This document shows positions 21,774-29,853 of a stretch of DNA of 64,000 nucleotides, piece after piece. Position numbers and translations under genes: made by a program. Source of the DNA: Isoperla grammatica. Lineage: Eukaryota; Arthropoda; Insecta; Plecoptera; Perlodidae. The notes beneath the pieces were generated by a model, which searched no databases, was not told where the DNA came from, and saw only the letters and a program-made list of their open reading frames with translations. The stretch is taken from NCBI GenBank assembly GCA_945910005.1, contig OX246748.1, positions 8,719,363 through 8,783,362 on the forward strand. Direction: 5' to 3'. The stretch's first letter is position 1, and each line of letters starts with the position of its first letter.

Positions 21774-22010
21774 ATAACGAGGCTCAAGAAGCTACACTGA
21801 AGAGTATAGAGAGACAACGAACAATCGAAGGTACATGTGTGATACATATACAAGGGATTGAAAACAATTCATTGATTGAACTTCTTACAGAACAATTAAT
21901 TGATTAGCTGTTTTTTGACACTCATCTAACAACCAATTACCATCTTCACGACAGAATATAGGGCGCAAGGAGCAATCCCAAAACACCAAAGGCGAGCAGT
22001 CTACCTACAG
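21774..22010 (+). pseudogene. Tandem-duplicated small exon pair, copy 1
   Basis: Two exon-like blocks, 21774-21830 (57 bp) and 21955-22010 (56 bp), each follow a similar acceptor stretch (gctgttttatcacactcat ... cttcttcatcacag and gctgttttttgacactcat ... atcttcacgacag). Their donors are AAG/gtacat and CAG/gtatct. The blocks are themselves related: exon 1 reads NEAQEATLKSIERQ, and exon 2 reads YRAQGAIPK and then goes out of frame. Compared with the second locus (40417-40657), exon 2 here lacks one A in an A-run, which breaks the frame shared by that copy. I infer an internally duplicated exon of an unknown gene, now damaged. Confidence 0.55.
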
Positions 22011-22114
22011 GTATCTGTATCTATATTCTATATATGGTCGTAAATAACACGTAAGAACAAGAATAAAAACGAAATAATAGTACAACTTGTTTATTTCATT
22101 TTGCATCCGGCAAG

Positions 22115-22160
22115 ATCTGAACGATGACGATGAGGAGGAATCGTCCGCCATTGCCATCTG
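22115..22160 (+). CDS. Possible acidic exon, plus strand
   Basis: A 46-base block before a strong donor (CTG/gtaagttt). Read as AT + 14 codons + TG it gives LNDDDEEESSAIAI. Its leading AT would complete a codon with the G left by a frame-intact exon 2 (as at 40601-40657), giving Asp. Its trailing TG would join the T that opens 25026. The acceptor (ccggcaag) is mediocre. On the minus strand the same bases could instead start an exon after cttaccag, so strand is not certain. Confidence 0.35.
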
Positions 22161-22411
22161 GTAAGTTTCCAAGCGACAACATAATGCAAGAAAACAGTAT
22201 CCCTCTACCCGCACGACAGCTAGTTTACTATCTGTGCAAATACTCGACTCGACAGAGTCCTCTCATTAGTTATTATTAGTTTATCACTGTGGGCAGTGGA
22301 ATTTGTTTGTTCGTGTTATATTTACATTGTTTTACGTAACCATGGTTTTCATTGTTAAAAAATATCGTTTTCCAGAAGACAGTGTTGTGTTTATAAAGAA
22401 ACATTTTATAT

Positions 22412-22530
22412 TGATATTTGGGTTTTACGTCCCATATTTTTTGCGACTTTGGCTAATCGAGAAAATGAGTATGTGAAATATGAATACGATGTGTAGAGAA
22501 GAGGGAGGGGCAAGTAGGAGGGCAGAGAGT
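22412..22530 (-). mobile_element. SINE-B 3' fragment
   Basis: Diverged SINE-B tail and middle (gatatttgggttttacgtccc ... gaggggcaagtaggagggc). The stretch from 22531 to 23166 has no recognised feature. Confidence 0.65.
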
Positions 22531-23166
22531 ATGTACAAGTTTTCTTTTCTTGCCGGTAGCCGCTAAATGTCGAACACCTAGATAACGTCGGATTCATCAA
22601 CCGAAAAGAACACGAAGTAAAAAGAACGAACAACAAAACGAGAAGCCAAGAACTACAAAACTCGAGCAGAGTAACACTAATACGAATGGTGAAGCACTCG
22701 TGATTACATTGATATTGTACCGGTAATGCGCTACAGACAGAGAATAGGTAAACCGTCTTTCGCTATGGGAAGAAAATACATATTGTAGCAAATGCATTTT
22801 TTGAGTTTTGATGGAGATCCGGCAATATGCCTTTTATTCCTATTTACATTTTTGTTTGTAAAAATTAAATCATTTTGACAACCTAGGGTCTAAAAACACA
22901 ACGGCGACACATAACGTTAAGGGAATATTAATTTATTTTCTTTTTTTTGTACATTACAAATTTGGATTTTTTTCTCGGTCATGCGGAAATTACCAGAACC
23001 AATAAACATAGGTTTGTGGCGGTTTAAGTTTACATATTATATACTTTTTTGTATATACAGTGTACATCGACTGAGATTTATTTTGATTGTAGGATAAGGA
23101 AACAAAACCGGGGACCTCATATTCTTGGCTCTTACAATTGCCACAGGTAAATACGATCAAATGCGA

Positions 23167-23545
23167 TAGTGATATTTGGGTTTTACGCCCCATATTTTTG
23201 CAACTTTGAAGATGAAGATGAAAACGGCACATATCCGAAATCAGATCCAATGCGCATCGCGGGGGTCGTCATATGGGGAGTCCAGTAAGAGAACGCAGGG
23301 ACAACTCGATTGATTTATTGATTGATTAATATTTGGGCAAAAAAAGGGCAAAATATGAAACTGAACATGTTTGAAGAAAAGGAGCAAAGTGGGAGGAGAA
23401 ATCTTCAGTGGGACAATGGGGGGAAAGGGACAATGGGGGGAAAGGGACAAGGTTGCCTGTCAAGAGGATTGATTTGATTAAATTATGGATTTAGGGCGCT
23501 TTTAACGGCGAGGGTCATTCGTGCCTCAAGATGGACATAGGAAAC
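23167..23545 (-). mobile_element. Diverged SINE-A pieces and LINE-D 3' end
   Basis: 23167-23308 is a diverged SINE-A 3' region (gatatttgggttttacgcc ... tcatatggggagtccag). 23310-23460 is a second piece with a ttgattgattaatatttggg tail, gtgggaggagaaatcttcag and a duplicated acaatggggggaaaggg. 23465-23545 is LINE-D (ggatttagggcgcttttaac ... gacataggaaacaaaat). Confidence 0.7.
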
Positions 23546-23806
23546 AAAATATAATATTACGAATTAATTTTGTAAAAGTGGACTAGAGAATTAAGAGAGG
23601 CGTCTTAACATAAATTTATCAAGAAAAAATGTGATCAAAAATCGGTGTCATGAAACATTGCCAAGGTCAACCGATGGAAGATAATTAACTCATGGTCACT
23701 TGAACATTGAAGAACATCAACAGAATAGAAGGCATCTAAAGTGGGACAGAGGGAGGAAAGGGACAACGCTACCTCTTACGACTGGCAGTGTCACTAGAGT
23801 GTTTAC

Positions 23807-23971
23807 CTGGTCGTGTGTGGGCGCCGGGCTAGGTCTGTCTGGCAGGGCGGTATTAGTGGCGCTGGGCTTGCGCTCGAAGACCATTGTCGTCACTACCCCG
23901 TTGTCCTTGGCGTCCATTGGGACACAGCGCACGTCTGGTACGGAGGACGACGAGGTCACGACCTTTATGAG
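23807..23971 (-). CDS. SINA/DUF4729-like protein, upstream internal exon
   Basis: This is the most 5' of the four phase-linked exons of the minus-strand gene. Seen: acceptor ccaccgccttgcag, 55 whole codons, donor GACCAG/gtaaac. It starts LIKVVTSSSSVPDVRC and passes through MDAKDNGVVTTMVFERK to PDRPSPAPTHDQ. A short β-like segment is followed by a Pro/Ser/Ala-rich stretch that runs into the linker exon. Both ends are phase 0, matching the next exon's start. Upstream it would have to connect, through at least one exon I could not find, to the RING exon at 29685-29853, which ends in phase 1. Notably its acceptor lies inside a 29-bp tandem repeat. Codon composition is GC-rich, unlike the flanks. 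Confidence 0.75.
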
Positions 23972-24513
23972 CTGCAAGGCGGTGGTTTATTGTTACTGCA
24001 GTGCAAGGCGGTGGTTTAGTGTTACTGCAGTGCAAGGCAGTGGTTTATGATTGATATTTGGGCTTAACGTCTCATATTTTTGCAACTAGGCTAACCGAGA
24101 CGATAAGTGGGTGAAATATGAAAGTATTGTGAGATATCGCGTTGGTGGTGGAGGCCAACAGAAGATTCAAATGTTGTGAATGGAAGTTTTCGTTAGGTTA
24201 GTAACGGGTGCAGGAGTCTTCGGGAGCTATGTTCGAGAGGAGGGGAAATGTTGCTATCGTTAGCGGATAGCATATTGTAATTTGAGTTAAATAAATCACA
24301 GTATTACTGCAGTGCAAGGCGGTAGTTTAGTGTTACTGCAGTGCAAGGCGGTAGTTTAGTGTTACTGCAGTGCAAGGCGGGGGTTTAGTATAACTGGAGT
24401 GAAAGGCGGGGGTAAGTAGTATAACTGCAGTGAAAGGCGGTGAGTTATAGTATAACTACAGGGAAAGGTGGTGGTTTAGTATAACTGCAGTAAAAAGTGG
24501 TGGAGCAGTTATA
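23972..24513. repeat. 29-bp tandem repeat at the exon acceptor, split by SINE-B
   Basis: The unit TGCAGTGCAAGGCGGTGG plus TTTAGTGTTAC (29 bp) occurs about 2.5 times at 23972-24046 and about seven times at 24299-24513, becoming more diverged to the right. The middle is occupied by a SINE-B tail piece (24050-24122) and other sequence. On the minus strand each unit reads ...aaaccaccgccttgcactgcag, so each carries a splice-acceptor-like end. The exon at 23807-23971 begins at the last of them. Confidence 0.88.
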
Positions 24514-24654
24514 ATAGTGCTAGGACAGTAGATAGCTAAAACATAGCAAATAGTTGACACTTATAGTATTGGTAGCTGGATTTGATTGATACAGCAAGAC
24601 GACGCGTACGTCTTCCGTATCCTTTCCTTTATACAACCCAGGGCTCGAGATCAT

Positions 24655-24893
24655 GATGTTTGGGCCTAAAGTCTCATATTTTTGCAACGTGGCTAATCGA
24701 GACAAGAAGTGATGGAGACGAGGGGGTGGGGGGTGTTAAGTGGTAAAGGATGTGAACTTCATTAGGACTGCAAGTAGGAGGAAAAATTGAAATAGGATAG
24801 TCGGGGAGGGGGGGGGGGGGGGGAGTGAAAAGTGAGCACCTCATTGCGTCGTCACCTCGTACGACTTGCATGGTCACCCCGGGCCCAAACGGA
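24655..24893 (-). mobile_element. SINE copy, diverged, with SINE-A cap
   Basis: The tail block gtttgggcctaaagtctc is followed by an altered middle with a G-rich expansion (24806-24822). The cap resembles SINE-A (cctcgtacgacttgcatggtcac, cccgggcccaaacgg). Confidence 0.7.
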
Positions 24894-25025
24894 GTGTCGC
24901 AAATACAATAACTAAATCGTTATCTTCCCTACTCGCTCTATATTAGGGTAAAAAGCACTTCCAGTTTTCATCTACTAACCTTTTCACAAAAGATATTCCT
25001 GATGAGAGTCATCTTCTCTCCACAG

Positions 25026-25083
25026 TGGTAGCATGGAACTTCTTTGCAGTCTACCTCGGCGTCTGAAACCCACCACTGGTTAA
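25026..25083 (+). CDS. Possible terminal exon, plus strand
   Basis: After a good acceptor (atcttctctccacag), one base and 18 codons run to TAA: GSMELLCSLPRRLKPTTG. The single leading T would complete the TG left by 22115-22160 (TGT, Cys). The phases agree with a plus-strand gene 21.8-25.1 kb interleaved with the minus-strand gene. The protein is not recognised and the evidence is thin. Confidence 0.3.
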
Positions 25084-25332
25084 TCCTGGTCATGTTAGAA
25101 TGCAACTTAAATTATACCAGAGATGGGGTGTGTATATTTGTAAACATTCCCTATCCGAGATTAAAGAGGAACAAATTACAAAAACACATGATCGCACTTA
25201 AGCCGGGAGATGTGATAACTACTCGACAGTCACTCCCTCAAAGCCTCGTTCCACAGACCAACTGGGTGGCAAGGACGTAGTCACCCGGGCAATTTTACGG
25301 GCAGAAGATTCACTGAAGTTGCTTGTCAACAA

Positions 25333-25424
25333 GATTGATTGTTTGGGCTTAACGTCTCTTATTTACGCAACGATGGCTAATCGAGACGATGAGCGGGTGA
25401 TAATGAAGATGAGAAAGATGGTCA
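25333..25424 (-). mobile_element. SINE-A 3' fragment
   Basis: A 5'-truncated SINE-A, from gattgtttgggcttaacg to gaagatgagaaagatgg, inserted beside a local tandem duplication. Confidence 0.8.
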
Positions 25425-25429
25425 TTTAA

Positions 25430-25865
25430 TTAATCACGACGTGGTTAATGCAACGGTTAAGAATTTCGGAAGCAAAAAAACATTCAACTCTGTGACTTTG
25501 GCCTCCTTGCGTGTCACGTTAACCTCTATCGTTGTTGTTTCTTGTCTAACAACACAAAGCGACAAGTCGATTAAACTGTTTTAATTAAGTAGTGAATGGT
25601 AAAGACTGGTTGGCCAAACGCAAAGGCAGTAGACTATGTGATTACTACTCGACGATCATTTAAACACCACGTTGTTAATGCAACGGTTAAGAATTTCGGA
25701 AGCAAAAAAACCATTCAAATCTGTGACTTTGCCCTCCTTGCGTGTCACGGTAACCCCTATCGTTGTTGTTTCTCTTCTAAACAACACAAAGCGACAAGTC
25801 GATTAGATCGTTTTAATTTGGTAGTGAATGGTGAAGACTGGTTGGCCGAACGCAAGGGCCACCAC
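25430..25865. repeat. 230-bp tandem duplication with open frame in second copy
   Basis: Unit 1 (about 25430-25620) and unit 2 (about 25660-25865) share gttaatgcaacggttaag, aatttcggaagcaaaaaaac, ctccttgcgtgtcacg, caaagcgacaagtcgatt and gtgaagactggttggcc. The second unit lies in an open frame (25596-25871) reading HHVVNATVKNFGSKK, then FALLACHGNPYRC and DRFNLVVNGEDWLAERK. The first unit has a frameshift. I do not recognise the protein, and it has no splice or promoter support. It may be a transposon remnant. 25866-26335 holds nothing recognised. Confidence 0.6.
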
Positions 25866-26335
25866 ACGTGACAATCTGTAGGAGGTTTTTGCGTTACACT
25901 GGCACCTCCACTAAACGTTCGAATGTAGTCGGTACAACCGCAAATTTGTAACCGTGGGGTTGACAACTCTTAACTTTTTTATGTACACTGGTTTTTGATT
26001 TCGAAATCAAAAATTGCTTTTTTATTTTAATTTTTATGACTTTTGCTGATTTCTGTATTTTATTTGATTTTTTATGTAATTTGTATTTGCATGATCTTAT
26101 ATGTATTTCCCTTAATTAAAATTAAATTTGACTTTTTACAATGACCACCTCGGAGACTTCACCGGGGAATTGTTACCAACGTTGGTTTCGAGATCTCGGT
26201 GTAACCTCCCCCCCCAACCCTTTTTTTTGGGCCAGTATGCTGCACGATAGGGAAGTTTCCCTCTGGTGCGTTATGTCATCCAAGTGTTGTCAAAGAATAT
26301 TAATGAATAAGAAATAGTTACTTCATTAGTTTGTA

Positions 26336-26850
26336 GGCCTACGTAGCGGTAATAATAGGATTTGGAATGAAAATAGAGGATTAGTAGGCCTAGGCCTGAA
26401 ACATGAATTGTGATTAGCCTAGGTGGGCTAGGCCTACGTTAGATTGAATGGGGCTTAACGTTTCATGCAACTATGGCCAATCGAGACAACGAGCGGGTGA
26501 TAATGAAGATGAGGGGATGATGATGAAGAATAAAGCCACATCCAAATCAGATCAATTTTACGTCGCGTGGGTCGTCATACGGGAGTCCAGCAAGGGAGGG
26601 CAGGGCCATGTGGGAGGAGAAATCTTTAGTGGGACAGTGGGAGGCTCTCTTTTTGTCGCCTCTTACGACTAGCAGAGTCACTCTGGGCCTATTCTACCCC
26701 GGGCCGAGACGGGTCATTAATGGAAAGGAAAAAGGTATACTTCATTACAGTTTGTATAATAGTACTTGGAATGAAAATAGATACTAGGCGTAGGCCTGAA
26801 ACATGAATTGTGAATAGTCTAGGTGGACTAGGCCTACGCTAGACATTATG
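26336..26850. repeat. Duplicated aggcctagg-rich segment around a SINE-A
   Basis: A segment (tttggaatgaaaatag ... aggcctgaaacatgaattgtg ... ctaggcctacg) occurs at 26336-26432 and at 26740-26853, with a weaker echo at 27230-27260. A SINE-A lies between the two copies (26443-26715), so the inserted SINE may sit within a local tandem duplication. Confidence 0.7.
26443..26715 (-). mobile_element. SINE-A near full-length copy
   Basis: From aatggggcttaacgtttcat to the cap cttacgactagcagagtcac and ccgggccgagacggg. It lacks a CAAT-type tail, and a short internal deletion removes part of the aaagggacaggg region. Confidence 0.85.
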
Positions 26851-26998
26851 ATTGTTGTGCCGTTTTTAGCCTAGATCTAATTGATCTAATGTCGTTGTTC
26901 GTGATTGTTGCAACACTATTTAGCGGAAGAAGAATCAAGAGACAATTGTTCTCTCAGTCATATGTTAAAGATTGCTTTTTTCTCTTGTTGTTTGCAGA

Positions 26999-27063
26999 AG
27001 TAATAAACTGTAATGTTGGCGATGTGGCGCAAGCTGGTACGGGAGAGGCAACCGCTACTTGTG
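26999..27063 (+). CDS. Possible exon of unknown secreted-type protein
   Basis: The acceptor ctcttgttgtttgcag and donor TGTG/gtaagaat bound a 65-base block with one open frame: AA + VINCNVGDVAQAGTGEATAT + C + G. The exon at 27291 begins TC, completing GTC (Val). An upstream open start, MSLFVIVATLFSG at 26889, looks like a short signal peptide, but no donor joins it convincingly. Cys spacing and small residues suggest an extracellular protein; the family is not recognised. Confidence 0.4.
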
Positions 27064-27290
27064 GTAAGAATATATGCATCATTTTTTTGAATATTTCATA
27101 TAAGTCAGTGTTTTTGTAATTGAATAGCAGACCTGTGGTAGAGGATCATGCAACATTTAGAGTGGTAGCTACTTATATGTGTAGAAATTTGTTGAAAAGT
27201 TGTACACCATTGTACTAACAATAATAATATTAGTATTCGGAATGAAAATACAATTGCACTTGTACACTAACGCTTGTCTCGTTGTTTGTA

Positions 27291-27367
27291 GTCGAGGTAG
27301 CGGGGCCGACTACGGGGATGGTTCCGCTGCCGCCTTTTCAAAGGTTGTCGAGCCTGAGGTGGTGGGA
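27291..27367 (+). CDS. Possible next exon of the same unknown gene
   Basis: The acceptor tgtctcgttgtttgtag and donor GAG/gtttgtt bound 77 bases. In phase with 26999-27063 they read VEVAGPTTGMVPLPP and FQRLSSLRWWE. A second frame is also open, so the phase argument is supportive rather than decisive. No downstream exon was found before repeats begin at 27497. Confidence 0.38.
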
Positions 27368-27496
27368 GGTTTGTTAATAATCACTTAATGAAAATGTGTT
27401 GGTATTAGTTTAATGTTGTTTTGTGTTGTTGTTTAATGGTATTATTACTGATGATGATTGATGATTGTTTAATGGTATTATTACTGATGATGAATG

Positions 27497-27950
27497 ATGA
27501 TTGATTAATGGGGCTTAACGTCTCATATTTATGCAACGATGGCTAATCGAGACGATAAGCGGGTGATAATGAAGATGAGAAAGATGATAATGAAGAATAA
27601 AGCCACATCCAAATCAGATTAATTGTACGTCGCGTGAGTCGTCATACGGGAGTGAACGTGAACGTGAACGTCTCATATTTTTGCAAAGAGGCTAATCGAG
27701 ACAATGAGTGGGTAATGAAGAGAAAAAACACAGTTTGACACGAATATAAATTTTTCGTTTTTGCATTATTTGTTTGGTTGATTATTTGGTGTTTGACGAC
27801 GCACTCGAAAGGTAGATCATATTGCGTGCATATTGCAATCAGATCTATTACACATTGCGGGGAACGTCATAAGGGGAGTCCATTAAGGGAGGGCAGGGCC
27901 GAGTTGGGGGAGCAATCGTCAGTGGGATCGTTTTGTATTGGATTGTTCAC
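27497..27950 (-). mobile_element. SINE-A and SINE-B fragments, LINE-F piece
   Basis: 27497-27655 is a SINE-A truncated after gtcgtcatacgggagt. The sequence gaacgtgaacgtgaacgtctc then enters a SINE-B tail piece (27660-27720). 27774-27815 is LINE-F, and 27850-27935 a diverged SINE-A middle. 27951-28383 has no recognised feature. Confidence 0.65.
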
Positions 27951-28383
27951 TCTGTACCCGGTCGGGTTTTATATATAAATATATTTAATATTATTTTTAA
28001 TATTATAATTATATATTCTCATAACGCACCTAGCTGTTAAACTCAAAAGTTTACAAGGACAATATCTACGCAACAGGTGTTGTACGCCACCACGTCCGCG
28101 CTATAAGGTCATCCGGCAAATAAAATTGCACAAAAGAGGCACAATTTGAAAAGTGACGGATGGCACAAAAATAATTTCATATTTATTATTCTTTATTTTT
28201 TTATTATTGAAAGTTTAACGAACGACGGAATCTACAGCTACGTGTCATTATTATTAAGTCTTCCACATCTGATCTATCCGCCCGCATCGTTGTAAGGCGA
28301 ATTAACGCGGCTTTTCAAAACGTAATGGGTCGGCATTTAATGAATAACGAGGTCGTTGCCTCTGGCAGTAAGCCTAGATCAAA

Positions 28384-29514
28384 TTGATTGATTAATGTGG
28401 CTTAACGTCTCATATTTATGCAACAATGGCTAATCGAGATGATGAGCGGGTGATAATGAAGATGAGAAAGATGACGATGAAGAATAAAGCCATATCCGAA
28501 TCAGATCCATTGTACGTCGCGTGGGTCGTCATACGGGAGTCCAGCAAGGGAGGGCAGGGCCAAGTGGGAGGAGAAATATTCAATCAATGGGACAATGGGG
28601 GGAAAGGGACAGGCTCTCCGCTTATCGCCACTTAAAACTAGCAACCAAGACATCGGGTGCTTTATCAACCCTCACGATAGGCAGAGCTACTCTGCTCTCA
28701 CCATCATGAGCAAGGCAGGCAAAGACCAACCCCCGACAGTCCCCACAATCCAGATGGACGCCTCAGATCTATCAGAACCCGAGATGGAACCGGGAGGGTC
28801 TACCACCAAATGCGTCAAACCCAGAAGAGCCAAGAAAACCAACCCTCCCAAGGCACTTCCTGAAAAATCAGCCCCTCAACAAGAGTCCCGAGTGTGTCAA
28901 TCAAAAAAACGCACCAGAACCCACTCAGAAGAATCAAGGTCCGACGATGAAACCACATAGGCAAGGGAAGATACTATGTTAAGCATCTTAAAGGTCTTAA
29001 CTGAGTGTAAAACAGCTCTTACCACACTGGTAGAGACCTCAAACCTACAACGAGAGGCGCTAGGACGCGTTGCTGACGGTCTCACCGCTGTTAACACAAG
29101 ATTGTCTCCGTTCTAGATTTCGTTCTAAGTAATTCGTTTCAGATTTTCTTTCACTACAATATTTCCTATTATCTTTATTCGGTGTCGGTTGGCCAAAACT
29201 TTGGCTAGAGAAACCAATATTATTCAATAAAGGTTATAACAACCATTTATTTTATACCCATGACCGACCGGGGCAGAAACGCACAAAGATAGATAATGGG
29301 TATATTTGGGCCTAACGTCTCATATTTTTGCAACTTAGCTAATCGAGACAATGAGTGGGTGAAATATGACGATGAAATAGAGGGGTGTTTGGAGGAAAGG
29401 GACCAGTAGAAGGCTGCCTCTTAAAACACCGACCTATATCGTATCCAAGCAATATTATGCTCACTTTTCAGGTTGTGTGAATTGAATGACATATCGTAAT
29501 TATTGATAATGTAA
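28384..29514 (-). repeat. Segmental duplicate, long form (partner at 18364-19095)
   Basis: The same order as the short copy: SINE-A (28384-28645), catcgggtgctttatcaac block, extra segment 28695-29105, ttcagattttctttcac ... tcggttggccaaaac block, SINE-B tail (29298-29415), ggctgcctcttaaaacac ... ataatgtaat. A second, tail-less SINE-A 5' half follows at 29515-29655. Confidence 0.8.
28706..29116 (+). pseudogene. Lys/Ser/Pro-rich ORF with coiled-coil-like end, one stop
   Basis: The frame starts at an ATG (MSKAGKDQPPTVPTIQMD) and continues through KPRRAKKTNPPK and QSKKRTRTHSEESRSDDE. A TAG at 28958-28960 interrupts it, and the same frame continues TMLSILKVLTECKTALTTLV to a TAG at 29114-29116. The first part has two basic, NLS-like clusters; the second is a hydrophobic heptad-like stretch. 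The combination resembles ORF1/gag-like proteins of retroelements, but I cannot assign a family. It is absent from the sister segment at 18.6 kb. Neighbouring sequence is all repeat. Confidence 0.45.
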
Positions 29515-29655
29515 TGCGTGGGTCGTCATACGGGAGTCCAAGTGGGAGGAGAAATATTCAGTGTGACAGTGGGAGAGGGACAGGGTCTCTTTTCGTCGCC
29601 TCTTACGACTAGCAGAGTCACTCTGGGCCTATTCTACCCCGGGCCGAGACGGGTT
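29515..29655 (-). mobile_element. SINE-A 5' half
   Basis: It begins at gcgtgggtcgtcatacggg and ends with the cap ccgggccgagacggg. The 3' tail is missing, so this is a fusion or deletion product rather than a fresh insertion. It directly abuts the RING exon region. Confidence 0.8.
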
Positions 29656-29684
29656 ATACCCGGGTATACAACGGATGTTCATAC

Positions 29685-29853
29685 CTGTGTTCATCGCGAA
29701 CCCCAGGTCGATCAGCACAGACACTGGTTGGGAACAACTGGCGCACATGTGGTGGCCGGACTCGCACATGTAGACGGGAGGAGTCATCGGACACTGGAGA
29801 CACTGTGGACATTGTAGCAGCCGCCAGATGTCCGCTACGCTCTTGGCGTCCAT
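29685..29853 (-). CDS. SINA-like RING-finger first coding exon
   Basis: This probable first coding exon is of a SINA/SIAH-type RING protein, an E3 ubiquitin-ligase catalytic module. Seen on the minus strand: ATG at 29853, MDAKSVADIWRLLQCPQC, then CPMTPPVYMC and ESGHHMCASC, then 19 further residues to the donor ACAG/gtatga (phase 1). LLxCPxC, PP(I/V)xxC, GH and CxxC are the SINA-type RING signature. The spacing of the first Cys pair is slightly long because of a QCLQCP mini-duplication. The last Cys pair (CPxC) is not in this exon and would have to be encoded in the next one, which I did not find. It lies on the same strand as, and 5 kb upstream of, the SINA/DUF4729 exons. Insect proteins combining these two domains are known to me, so I infer one gene. 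Satellite DNA made from this exon starts at its 5' end. Confidence 0.65.
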
